A stretch of DNA of 64,000 nt, from positions 21,937,108-22,001,107 of the forward strand of contig OW203763.1 in the NCBI GenBank assembly GCA_934045905.1, written 5' to 3'. The position numbers and the translations under genes were made by a program. Source of the DNA: Leuctra nigra (lineage: Eukaryota; Arthropoda; Insecta; Plecoptera; Leuctridae). The notes under the pieces were generated by a model. The model was not told where the DNA came from. It made no database searches and worked only from the letters and a program-made list of their open reading frames with translations. Positions 49,677 to 63,800 of the stretch are shown here, in pieces. The first letter of the stretch is position 1; every line of letters begins with the position of its first letter.

Positions 49677-52600
49677 CACAAAGTCAGCAAACTGCGGACC
49701 AATATTTCACGAGCGAGGTAAAGAATAACATTTATTTTACAATAAATCTATATGTGGCCAATAGCGTTTGCAGATCCTCTATTTGTGTTCTCTTTGGTAG
49801 ATCTAAATATGTCCTATTATTATTACAATGCATCAAAGATATCAAACAACTGATCAATAATTTCTACTCACATATTTCACATCGATATATTTTCAACATC
49901 ATTGCATCATTCAAAAAATTGTCATTGGGAGAAAAAATCATCTGTCCTATCTGTATCATCTGTATCTGTATGTTATGTGAAATTTGCCACTTCCATAAGG
50001 ACTCCTACCAAACAGAATCGTTTTTGTTTCTCTGAATGTACAAACATGCAATAGTTGTGTTTTGTTCCTAGGCTCCTAATTTATTTTTTCACATTTTTTC
50101 TTAATACAAATATAAATATTTATGCAGATATTTTGCAATTTTTAATATCGATTCAATGATGCTGGTGTCAAATCGTGTGTACTGATGCACATCGTATTTG
50201 GTCACACATTGATTTAGGCCTGGTGACAGCTGATCTTGGTAGATGCCCATTGATGTATTTCATTGGCAAACGCTTGATCTTAACTCTCTGATCACGCTCT
50301 ATATGTCAAACCAATCAAGCTGAAAGTTTTTATTGAAGTTTACATAAAACAATATATTTTTAGGTAAAATTGGGAATATTACAAACTGTCTAATGGATCC
50401 TTATTGATCTTATTGATACTAATTATTGATCATGACTCCATCCTTCTTATCATACTTCACTTTTCATTGTTATCACCCAATCATCCCCATTATGATGCTT
50501 TATGAACACGGTTATAAATTTTTTTATTTATATTTGTTCCTTAATTCCGTTACGTACTAGGATACATCAATACCGCAATATAATTATTTTGTGAACTTGA
50601 ATTTTTTTGTTTCTTTTAGATCACCAAGTTTTTGTTCCGCAACAACCAGCCCTTCGGCCAGGATCTACGAGCGATTGACATACAGAGAAACCGCGACCAT
50701 GGTCTTGCATCATACAACGATTACAGACAAAACTGTGGCATTCGGAAGGCCACTACATTCGCTGACTTTGGCGATTTGATTTCACAAGAAGTAAGTTGAA
50801 CCTTTGCTCATCGATTGACGTCAATTATGATGTTTATATAAATGGAATGCAGATAGACAATGTGGAACAACTCGACAGAAATGGAATTATATCGAATAAT
50901 ACTTTTCCAATTTAAAATTGATAGTTGGCTTTCTCTTGAGAGATCCGACTTCGTCTCGTCTGTGGTCTTGTTGATTAAGGATCATTGTGGTATTCTCAAA
51001 TTTAAATAAAATGTATACGAATATTATTTATTGGTCATGAACGCTTTTTATCAGTTCATATTTTTTTTAGTTTTCCATTAATAATTTGAAGTGAATAAAA
51101 CATGTGGAAAGCTCATGACGCCATACTTTCCAAATCATCTCGGTAACAGTGCGTCGTTAATTAAACTTCTTCAAAGAAACCACTGAGTCAACTTTTAAGA
51201 TAATACTGACAATACTAAAATAGTCAATGATAAAAATTCATATACTTTTTTATGTAAAAAAAAACGTACACAATTTTATTATATTATCATGTTAATGATA
51301 TAGAAAAAATCATTCGTTTAATTCAAAATGTATAAGTGTTTGAAAAAATAGCATAATTTATTTTATTTCGTAAAAAAAAATTATTCTACATAACATATTT
51401 TTCCTCGTATTTAGATTGGGCACCGCTTTAATAAATAAGACTGTCATGATAGAGCGACATATAGCATAGACAAATAAAACATCTGCATACAATGTATTAA
51501 CATTCAAATCGAAAAAGTAATGTTCGATCTAAAACTTGAAATGATTGAACTATACTTTATTACAGTTTTAGAATTGGGTCGAGAGGGGGCCGGGGAATTG
51601 CATTTCCCTAAAGAGGTGCATTTCCCATAACAATAATGATACTGACCAACAATATCCCCATATCTGGGATCATTTTCTGTAGGAGAGGCGTAAGTTTAAC
51701 ATCCTAGATTTATTTCGAAAGTGTTACAAACCAAAAAAGCACTGTACCTATACTGAGTAGATCACATAAACTTACCAATTTAACATTAATAATTTTCAAA
51801 TGGTGGAATTAAAATTATATTTAATCAAAATTTTAAAAAAATAATTACATTTTAGTACCTAATTTTAATATGAATTTGGCGCGATTTTCTCCCCATTCAA
51901 CACAATGTATGCACATTGACGTAATGTCATACTTATATTACATATGTAATATCTTAAATAAGCTGAAGGATTTCTTCCCTGCATCCAGGAATTACGAGAT
52001 ATTTTCGAACTAAGAGTATTCCGATTTCGTGTTTTACTTTTTAATTTTTTTATTTATTGCACACAATTATACACAATACAATAAATACACAAATCTACAA
52101 ACTATCCCACATAGCCAAAAGGCTAGTATGTGGGAGACAAAATAATGTAAATAAACAATAAGCATACAGAAACAATAAAAATGACCAAGTGCGTAAACAA
52201 TAAAGTAACATCAGATTTAACAGCCTAGTAGAAATAAGGAAGTAATACATATTGAAACAATCCATATTCAAAAATTAGTCATCATTAGGAAAATGGATCA
52301 ATACCCGTTCAACCAAAAACATTCCTAGTAAATAACCACATCTTAATTTCTTTTTTTATACAATTGTATGTATCGAAATTTCTTAAATTTTGAGGTAAAT
52401 TTTTGAAATTTTTGAGGTGCATACTTCATATGCAAACTGCTGCTTTATGACAATGACTGTATGATATCTCAACCAATGTTCACTTTCAGAATATCGAGAA
52501 GCTGGCGTCGCTGTACGCCTCCCCAGATGATGTCGATTTCACTGTTGGTGGTTCTTTGGAGGCCCATGTCGCGGGTACATTGGCCGGTCCGACTTTCCTC

Positions 52601-53925
52601 TGTGTCCTCACCGAACAGTTCTACCGCACTCGAGTCGGTGACAGATACTTCTACGAGAATGGCGAACGACATCATACATTCTCAGTTGAACAACTTGCTG
52701 AAATAAGAAAAGCGAGTATATCGCGGTTCTTCTGTGACAATGGGGATAGCATCTATTCCATGCAGCCGCTAGGCTTCCTCAAGATTTCAGCGAAGTAAGT
52801 TGTCTAGAATTAAATAATGTCAGTATTTTTTCATTCAAACTTTGATTTCGTTCAATGTTTTAATATCAGGTTGCAACTATTCTCACTGTTTGTCTACTCT
52901 TCACTTTTCTCCTTTTATGTCCTCCCGAGCCTGAGCAAGTTGGCTCAGGCAGTAACGGTCAGGACTCCCGGGTTCGATTCTCGATTCTCGGGTTCAATTT
53001 AGTCGTCCGTCAAAAGGCAATTTCTGTGTAATTTTAAAGTAAAGACATCGCTCCATAAAAATTTTTATAAACAAATCCACAATATATACTTAAATATATT
53101 TCAGTAGAAAAGACCCATATAATGTCCTGTAGTTTGGAACTCCGGTTTTATCATGAGTGTTCAATTTTATGTTATCAGAGAATTAGCAAAAATTAACGGG
53201 AAGGTATTGAAAACTCATTTTGAATTTGGTTTCTATAACTTTTAAAATAGAGCACGTTTGTATTGTTTTCAATTGATTTCCTTATAACATATAAAAAATG
53301 TTAAAAAAAACGTACAAAAAAATAGATCTGCAGTATCTATAGCTTAAAAATTATATGATAAGATAAGCATAAGATAACTTGGGGGAGACAACTCAATTTA
53401 TCTCAAAAACTAGACACAAGAAATGTTTAAATTTTCAAGGGGTTGTGTATTTATGTCAAAGTAAATATAAATTATGAAGATCGATGATCGATCGATGGAG
53501 CCATCTTATGTATATACCACCACGACCACCTCCTACTCACCTGCCATATTTCTTATCTCTTCCTCATCGTCACCATCATCATCATCATCATCACCTCCCA
53601 ATCATCCTTATTCAACCACTTCCGCGAATTAGCTCGAGTCATCTATCGGTCCTTCATTCTCCCAAGAACTCCTAATACCACTACGTTCCACTCCTCACTT
53701 TTTGCTTTATATTTTCACTTTCCATCTAGACATTTCAAGTAAATAGTGTATTCATAAATAGATTTTAATTTAGTAAAACCTGTAGATATTTGTTCTTAAT
53801 CTGTGATTTCTTGTTTCAGGAATTCTATAGTGCCATGTGATAGGTATGATGCTATACCTATTGTCAACCTAGAATTATGGCGTGAGGGGCCAGTATCACA
53901 CGGATTCCATCCTTTCAAGAAGTAG
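49677..53925 (+). pseudogene. B': truncated second copy of gene B, last four exons only
   Basis: Exon pieces 49677-49717 (3' part of gene B exon 9), 50620-50790, 52490-52794 and 53820-53925 match gene B exons 9-12 at an offset of 15,227 bp, with no difference seen. Everything upstream (signal peptide, distal His, catalytic Arg, proximal His) is missing, so an isolated transcript could not encode a working peroxidase. The exon 9 piece is joined to unrelated sequence that stays open in the same frame back to about 49638, next to a possible acceptor (TTCTAG, 49635-49640). It is either a duplication breakpoint inside a coding exon or an assembly join. Confidence 0.85.
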
Positions 53926-54805
53926 ACGTAGATAATGTACATATTTTAATAAGTCAACTTAAAAAGTAGGCTAAACCTACAACTTGCCGTCGCTGGCATC
54001 ATGTATCATCTTCATTTCACCTAGTGTCAAACCCAGTAAGGGATAAAGTCGTATTCATTAACGCGAGAAATTCACCCTTAAGTAGTTTTCTCTAAAGTAT
54101 CACTGGAATATTGAGAATCATGTATTTAGTTGTTTCAAAGCGATGTTTTAATGACGATGGTGGTTCAAATGACTGATAAAACTTTGATTAAATGACATTT
54201 TTTATTTCATTTAAAATATGTTTTATTCCAATTCAATGTTTATTATGAATCATCATAAGACACTAATATGTATATAAATAGGTTAGAGAGACTAATGCGT
54301 AATCTTTCACAACGTCCTCATATTTTATTACAATATGACTTTCTTCAATAGTAGAAATAGTATCTTTTTAATTCTAGTTACGGAAGCTGTTAATAAATAG
54401 TATTGTATTACAGAAGCTCCCTACATTGCAATTTTGTTACGATGTTATATTTATAAATTACGCTTCGATTAATAATATTGTTTCTATGAGAGTCAAATGT
54501 TTTAATTTCAACAATAAAGATATATGTTTCGTAATATTAGTTTTATAAAGAACCCGCTTTTCCCAATATGAAACGATGAAGTGTCCTAATTGAAAATTGA
54601 TTGATCAGCAATGATTTTTATTGCATACAGAAGTTAGTATTAAGTGCAGTTTTAACTACACAATATAAATGCCATCAGCAGTGACTTCATATGTCCCTCA
54701 TTATTAAGGTAGTAGCAGTGGGGTTTGAATCGTCTTTGATCAATTTACTCGTATGTGTTACTCTTTCAACTTATTAGTATTAAATCGTACATTATTTTTA
54801 TTATC

Positions 54806-57800
54806 ATGAAATTGGGTTTATTTTTATTTCTTACATTGATCTTCGGCAGTTGGGGACTAGATACAAGCTGCAGTAAGTATAATTTTCTTGTATATTGTCA
54901 ATCAATATTATTTATTACCTTTATAAATAAAATTTTAAATGTGGGAGCCAAAAGATCATTTTTGCTAAATTTTTTCATTATTGCCTCTTACATCATTGAT
55001 TAGCAGTGTAGCTGTCTATTGAAATTTTAGTTTAGAAATAATATTATGTTGAATATTTTTTCTGTCCATCTGTCTTATTTCTGTTATTTCTTTCTGATTA
55101 TTTCTGTCCATAATTAGGAAATGCATTCTGAAAAATTTTCTTTTCTGCTCAATTATTTAGTATAATAATTTTTGATTAATATTGGTAATAATTTTATTAG
55201 TTATTTTGTATAGATTTTACAGCTTATATTGAAGCATAAATAAATAAACGTCAAATGTTACATGCGTAGGGTCTATAACGTCAAAAGAAGCCAGCCAAAT
55301 CTCCATGTTGGTATATGGGAAACCGTTATGGGAACTATTGGAAGTGAGTGTACATGTACACTCAAACCAATAAAAATCGGTAGGTATTCGAAAAGAAAAT
55401 GATAGGCTGATTTTTGATGGCATCAACCCATGAAGGCTGTGTTAACGCATCATCTACCTCTAGTAGGTGAGCTCTTATTTCATTGATAATAACAAGGATT
55501 GATTGTCAAGGAACCTTACCAGCACCCAATCCTTTTCTTTTCGAGTACAAATTTTTATTTGTTTTAGTGTACGTACACTTGGCCAAACAAAAATTGAACG
55601 TTCAATAAATCTGATTGGCTGATAAATGTAAGATTGCACCATCAGAAGTCAGTCTAAGCGATCTCATTGTCTCACTCTAGTAGATGACCTCACATTTCAA
55701 TGATAATAACAAGCTTTGATTCAATCAAATTCAAATCATTCAAATTTGTTCAACGATCAATTTTTGTTTTGCCGAGTGTACATGCATCGTACACCCACCT
55801 CCAAGTGTTCGTACTGTGTTTCTCATAAGAGCACAATGTATAAACCGGTAGGAACACTTGGAGGTGGGTGTACATGTATATTATAGTACAGCAGTAAGGC
55901 CCGGAGAACCATTTTTGCTACATTTGAACATCATATCATCATGAAAAATCACATTTAAATTGAATTTTTGTATAACATACAGCATGCCAGTAGTCAAATA
56001 TTATGTAAATGGCATAAAGGGATGGGATGGATGTATAATTTTAAAAATACCCTTCTGAACGGGTCTCAATTAGTCTCGAGACCTCTTGTTTGTCGAGCTA
56101 AAGGGCTCATTACGTAATTTATTTATCCTATAGCCTACACATATTATACCTATAGAAAGTGCCCTTTTCCTGCATAAAGTACCGGGTAAAGCAGTCCGGG
56201 TGTAAACAGATGGTTTTCAAATTATTGTAAAAGATTTTCATAATGCCATGTACGATATATTACATAAAGAAATACATATATAAATAATTGATAAATGAAA
56301 AAAATCGCGTGTCTCCAGCATTTGGCCTACAGAAAATATAGTACCTAAATTTAAAAATATGCTATTACAATGAGTTGCTGAAATATAGTATCTGAAGCGG
56401 GAAATTGTTGGGAGAAACACGATCAGTTTCTCTGAGGAGGTCAAGGAAGCATAATGTCATGCCATAGGCAAAGGCAAGCATATGGCATAGGGCTTAATCT
56501 TAGCAGGGATACTTTATGATTTTAACATTGGAAACAAATTCAGTACACGTTGCGGGGCAAATGTGATTATACAAATCTATAAATGGAGGTAGAAGTGTAA
56601 ATTTCAATGTTACTTCTTGAATTGCAATTGTGACATGATGTTTAAAGTCATATTTTAACTATAAACGTTAACTTATATATTTTTTAAATCAATCTTGAAT
56701 TCCATAATGCCCCCCGGGGATAAATATTTGTTCTAGTAAAGATCTCTCAAATGGGAGGAGAAAAATTTAAGTGCCTTATTAAATGTTAATGTTTTAACCA
56801 TTTTAGGGTCAAGATAAGTTGGCATATACTACCTATAGTATCCTTATTGTACCTTTCTCAATCCACTTACTATAAAAATGAAGTCAAAGAATATTTATTT
56901 TAACTAAAAAATTAATAAAAATTTAAGTTGGTAATGGAGCAATTTATAATGACAATAGATTGTATTAATGCATTATTTAATTTGCATTACAAAACGTCTA
57001 ATACATTATTTCAATATCAAAATTTGTATTGTTTAAGTGAGTAATAAGATACTTTTTTACTAGTCAACTTTGAAAATGTTTTCTTGCCTCAGTTACAAAG
57101 TAGTGAAGATTAGCCTGGGATGGCATACCAGGGTTATATGGATTATCTCTGTATTCAATGTTCTAGGGATTTTATCAAGTGAAATTATTTTTTTTCCAAT
57201 GTACTGCTATTACAATACCTATTATATCATATAATGTATCATGATGCATACAAACAGAATATGAAATAATCTACAGTGTGTGGTTTCTTACCAGAATATC
57301 ACTCGCACAAGAAACCGGGTAGTTTCTCAAATGTTTATATATTTCAAAATTACTGATTTACCGGGTTAACCCACATCTTAGACTGAAAACATGTAATTGC
57401 ATGTGCATGGCAAACTAAAATGATTTTTTGTTGAATATGACTGTCAATGTTTGATTTTATTTGATCTACTTTATTGTAGTGAAAAATCATAATTGTATTA
57501 CAAATTAGTATTGAAGATAATTTTAAATAAAGTCAAAATCTTTTCAGTCACTCCTACTTTGGAAAGTAAGTCTTATTCAGTATACCTACTTCTATTTTAC
57601 ATTAACTAACGTATAAAATCAACGGGTTTGATTTATATTATGTGTTGGACAAAGAAAAAATGAGTTTCAACTGAAAATACCATAGTAATTTGAGCACGAA
57701 AGTAAGTGTGCCATATTACCGGACCTTTACGGGCAAAATTGATTTTAGTACTGTTTTCTAAATGGCATTTATAAAATAGAATTCCCGTATCACTGGTAAT

Positions 57801-60800
57801 ATTTGTCTATTTAGAATATAGAGTATTTGTCAATAATCGTGTAGAATTCATTCGTTATGCCATTTTAGGCTATAGGCTCCCCTATTCTCTTTCTCTTTTA
57901 CAGCCGCCAATGACAGGGTAGAACAGCAGTGCGATTGTCTCAATGAAAAACAGGATGATATCTCACAACAAGTGATATGTGACGGACACAACCCTGCTTT
58001 TATGCGGAACTACAACCCAGTTGCAAGCACAGGTGTATTGGCAATCGCGGAACAGTCATATGACATATTGGTGGTTACTAAAAAGTTGCAGACACAATAC
58101 ACCAAGTATGTTTTACACAATTTTGAATAGAAAGTGATTAAAATAATGGATCAAAATATAGAGGCCGGGTGTAGCTCAGTAGTAGAGCTTCACAATCTGT
58201 TACCCGAGACGATTCAGAAAACTAAAACTAAAATACAAAAAAAAATGTTGGCCGCGTCGATAAACAAGCTAATGGTAGTTAGCTGGTTTATGCGAGCATA
58301 GCTTTGCGTTCAGTGACAGTCCTGACAGTACTCCTGACAGTTTGAGCCTTTGTTATTCCTTCCTTAATGAGTCTAAACCGAATTAAATGTTTGGTTGTTC
58401 TACTTGATCGCATTGTAATATTCAAGTTTGAAATCAAATATCTTAGTATACGGAACAGATGGCTGAGTGGTAACGCTCTGAACTGTATTCCGGAGGCCCG
58501 GGTTCGATTCCCGCAGCCGCCCTTCCTGACTGGGGTTTTTTCGTGGTTTTCCCTCAGTCGACAGGCAAATGCTGGGAAGGAACCCTACTAATAGGCCACG
58601 ACCGCCTAATTCCCACCTTCCATCCTTACCTACTTTTCACCATCATCTCCCAATCATCATCATGATCATTCATCTGTCGCCATTAGCCTCGCTGCAGAAC
58701 AGTGCGACGTTAAGCCCCAGAAAAAAAATAATCTTAGTTAGCCAAACCGGTTAGTTAGATGGTTTATCGAAGCGTCCCCTTAATTGATAAACACGTATCC
58801 GATTCAATGATTAACGGATGTTATAAACTGCAAAATAATGAAGTGAAAATGAGAGTTTAAGATGTATATAAAATAAACTTAAACTTGTTCTTTTTTCCAT
58901 TGCTTTTAGATTAGGTATACATAACAATAAATATCATAGTTTGAGCTAATATCAATACAATTTTATAAAAATATTACTGTTCGTTTCTTCCAGACTTTGT
59001 GGGTGTCCTAACACTTTCAGCGCGTATTTAAACAGCATTGGAAGCATGCTATCACCTCTGGGACTTTGTACGCCTGCAACTTTCGACTGTGATCCAGCCA
59101 TGCCTTATCGCACTTTAGATGGTTCTTGCAACAATTTACAGAATCCGACATGGGCATTGGCAAATGTAGCGTTAAGTCGACTTCTCCCAGCAAATTATGC
59201 AGATGGTAAGTTAATTGCCATTTTTAGACTTAACAGATTCTGTCCCTTCTAGTGTTCTCGTTCACTACATTATTCTTTCTGATGTGATTACTTTTTTAGT
59301 GGTGACTTTTGTAAATGGTACATTCAATTCAATTCAATTCAATTCAATTTATAAGCATTTTATTCTTCTAGTGATTATACAGAGTACAATTACAAAACAA
59401 ATTTTAAATTATATAAGAAAGAAGAATAGCCCTCATGGGGTCTAAGAGACCCTGTGTGAGGGCATAGAAAAGTAAAGGAAACTTTTTAAACATAATTCAG
59501 TTGACAACTAAGGAAAAAAACAGACTGTGAGAAACAGAAAAATACAACAATTGTAATATACCCAACTAAAAATAAAAATGATGGCAATACACTTGTGCAG
59601 ACACTCCAGCAAATAATAACATGTCAACAAATAATAACATTTCACATGTGCAGAACACTCCTGCAAAATGATGACATCAACTCATTCACATATTGTACAT
59701 AATACTCCTACAAAATTCCCTACCAGAGTCAAACAGCCACAAGGACATCTCGTATTTAAATGTTTCAAAGTTACGTGCGTTTCTAATTTTGGTCGGAAGT
59801 AAATTAAAAATTTTGGGTCCTAAGTAGTCTAAATGTTGTTGGCCTTTTTTTTTATTCTTTTTTGACGAGATTAGGGTTACACATGAAGATTGCCTCGTGT
59901 CATGAAAATTATCCACTCTGCTCCTATGAAATAAGTTAAGATTTTTGAAAATAAAATTAAGTGCCGCCCTAAAGTATAGCTGTCTAACATCCATTACACG
60001 AGTAATAGAATAGGTTAAAGTAGTAGAAAAGTATTTTGGTTTTTTAAGAATAACTTTTAAGAACAATCTTTGAATATTCTGTAAGGATTCAATAATCGTG
60101 ATACCAGCACCACCCCACCCAAGAATACCATATTGCATGATTGACTGAGCAATAGCTTTATACACTTTTATAAGCAAACTTCTACAAATTACATTCCTAA
60201 GTCTGTAATATATGTAAATAATATTTCGTAATTTTACCAGGGTATTTGCGGCATGGGCATCCCACCTTAAATATTTATCAATCGTTATTCCTAGGTATTT
60301 TACACTTTCAACAGATTTAAGGAGTTGACAATTACACAGACTCCAGTGCTTGCTTTTTTCCGGACAACCCCGTTTATGCAATTTTATAGAGAAAAGTGTA
60401 GGGTCAGGTTGCGTTTTATTGTTTACTGTAAACGGAACATAGACTGTTTTACTGGTTTTACTGTACGTAGATAGTTCTATAGATGACCGTCTGAACCCAT
60501 TGGAGCTAGTTTTATTTCAATCAATCTAGCCGGGTTCAGGAAATTACGTTACTTCCGGTTTCAAGATGAAAACACTAAAACCATTAGGGCAAGGTATCAT
60601 GAGTCAACAAATGTGCACATCTGGTATAAATTTCATGAAATCGATTAACAGTTCACATAAGAGCAGTTTTCGAATTTCGTTTTTTCGATTAGTACCTAAC
60701 CATCAGACGTTCAGACATTGCTTGCGGCAGACTTGTGATTGGATGGAAAAGTCCGCAATCCGCAAATGGCGCCACTAGATTCTAGGGGTGATTTCAATTA

Positions 60801-63800
60801 TAAAGTGAACCAAGTATATGTCCATTGAGGTAGTCTGTAGAAATAAAATGTATACGATAAAATGGAATGTTTCATGAATTGCTTATATTTTAGGTGTGTA
60901 CTCGCCAGCTGTGTCGGTTAGCGGAAAACCTCGACCCAATGTCAGATTAATCAGCCATACTTTGTACAGAGATGATCCAAAGATCGAGAATCCCGATCTT
61001 ACGCAGATCGTGCAAGTATTTGGCCAATTCATCAGTCACGACTGTGCACTTTCATTACCCACACAAACATGTAAGTCTACGAAAACAAAATATTACTTAC
61101 CAACCAAATACCCAACTGTCATTTCTACAATATTACATTCTATTTGCATCTGTCGGCGCTACTCAAACCCGCCATTTTCTAGATTGTGACCTATCATTAT
61201 GAATCGCATAAAAGTGGTTTCATTTATTTTTCAAATTTTGAGAACATCCTATTGTTACCTACTTACCATTAGATTCGAGTTTTTAAAAATTGAACATTAT
61301 CGACTGAATGCTCAATGCTTAAAATCACACCATAACTGTGGAATATATATATAAAAAAATGAGACAGAGGACAACATGCTGCCCTCCCCCCCCCCCCCCC
61401 CCAAACAAGTTTTAGGGGTTTAAATTATTCAGAAAATCACAACATCTCGATAACCTCTCGATAACCAATAAATACTGGATTCATATACTTTGGTAAAAAT
61501 GTATGCAATTTAAGTGGCATTGTTAATAAAGTACCTACGTTTGAATTAATACGTATGTAATCCATCACCAATATTTTACACCATTGCCTATCACAATGGC
61601 AAGTAGAAATCAAATGCCTCATCGGCTCATATCGAATAGTTTTCATAAAATTCCAAAATCTACTTATTTTTCATTTAGTTCAGTAGACAAAAAAGACAAT
61701 TCTTGAACAAAATGAGGATGACACCAACTTCTAAAAACAAATAAGGTGTTTACCTTCAAGAATGGCTGTTTTGTCTACTGAAAATTTAGTTCCCACTTTT
61801 TTAAATTAACAATAATAACTTTATATATATATTTTTTTGATAATATGATACAAAGTGAAAATAGCGCATTACCTACATTCGTAAAAAATATCTGGGCTAA
61901 TTATGAAAACTCGACAGGCCAATAATTTGAATTATTTTCTTTTTAGCTGCAGGCAAAATTCTTTGCTGTACATGTGACGGTTCTGAAGTATTACCTGAAG
62001 AATCATTACATCCAACCTGTATGCCGATCACCATCCCACCATACGATCCATTTTACTCTCAATTCAAACAGAAATGCATGAACTTCGTCCGTACTGTAAC
62101 CACAGTGAAAGATGACTGCTCAATGGGACCAGCTGACCAATTATCACAAGCAACTGGAGAATTAGATCTTTCCCTAGTCTACGGAAACAGTATAAAAGAA
62201 TCAAATGAGTTGAGATCATTTCAATTGGGTCGTCTTCGAACACAACAATTCTTTGGCCGAGATTATCCACCTGAACACCCAAATGTTGACTGTGTTTCAA
62301 AAGATAGTGCGTGCTTCCACACCGGAGATCCCAGAAATATCGAGACACCGCCTTTGACAACTATTCACGTTATTTTTATGAGAGCGCACAATGCAATTGC
62401 CGACAAATTCCATGAGATGCATCCGACATGGGATGATGAGAAATTGTTTCAAGAAGCAAAGAGATTGTTTACTGCAATTTATCAACATATTGTTTATGAC
62501 ATATGGTTGCCTCTGTTTTTGGGTCCTCAACATAGAGACATACTGGCAAAGAAATTTCAATACGATATAAACTCGAATCCAACTACAATAAACGAATTTA
62601 CAACAGCTGCATTTAGATATTTGCATACATGTGTCATTGGACAACCAAGGTTTGTACATACACACTTGTCACCTTATATTTGTTTTTTTGGTTTATTTTA
62701 GATCTCAAGAAAAATAATACTTTATTGGTAAAATATTCATTTTTAAAATTACAGTTTATGCACTAAAAATTTAGACTTAAAAATATACTAGTCAGTACTA
62801 ACAGTACTAAACAGTACTTTTTAAAAAAAATAATACATCACTTCGTAAATAGTTCATATATGTCATAATTATCCTTCATATTGGCAAAACTATATGACTT
62901 TAATAAATTCAATTCTAATTCTCATTACCTATGTAATTTAATGTTTTTTTGTTTCCAGTTTGGTAGATGAAAGTCGTCAAAACCTCACCCCATTTCTGCT
63001 AAGAAATACTTACAACAACCCGGCATTTGTTATTATCAATGAAGAACATTTTGATGGTATTCTTCGAGGTATCACGACCAATCATATGTCAGAGGTCGAT
63101 AATATCTTTACAACAGAACTGACGAATCAATTATTTGCTAAGAAGGGTTCCAAATTTGGATTCGATATGGAGAGTTTGGATATTCAGCGTGGTAGAGATC
63201 ACGGTCTTCAGCCCTATGTGAAATACAGAGATTTTTGTGGTCTGTCGCCTGTAAACACTTTTGAAGACCTCAGAGGAATTATGCCAGATGAGGTAAGCGA
63301 AAATGTTTATTTCAAAATGTAATTTGACTTTATTCAAATAAGTAAGTTCTTGTTAGATAGTCAGATATAGCGAGTATTTTAATGATGACTATATTTCTGT
63401 CTGAAGGAAAGTATAAAAAGTATTGTTAAAAGAATGTAATAATATTCAAGTATGATACAATAATGCATAGGCGAATTAGAAAGACGGCGAATTAAATATT
63501 TACACATATACTACACTGGAATACTAAAATTAATACTATTTATTTACTTATTTGTTTATTTATTTAACTCAATTTTATTTAGATAGACATGTTTATATGA
63601 ACGAAATATGAGATAATTAAATAGTGTTTTTCACAAAAAAACATCATCTAATTATGGAACTAAGAATATTACAAGTCGATAGCATATAATAAACCACAAT
63701 TTGGTGACTATTTTTCAGCGAATCTCGAAGCTCCAGCAACTGTACGAAAGTGTTCTGGACATTGACTTGTTTGTCGGAGGTTTGGCTGAAAACCATGTGG

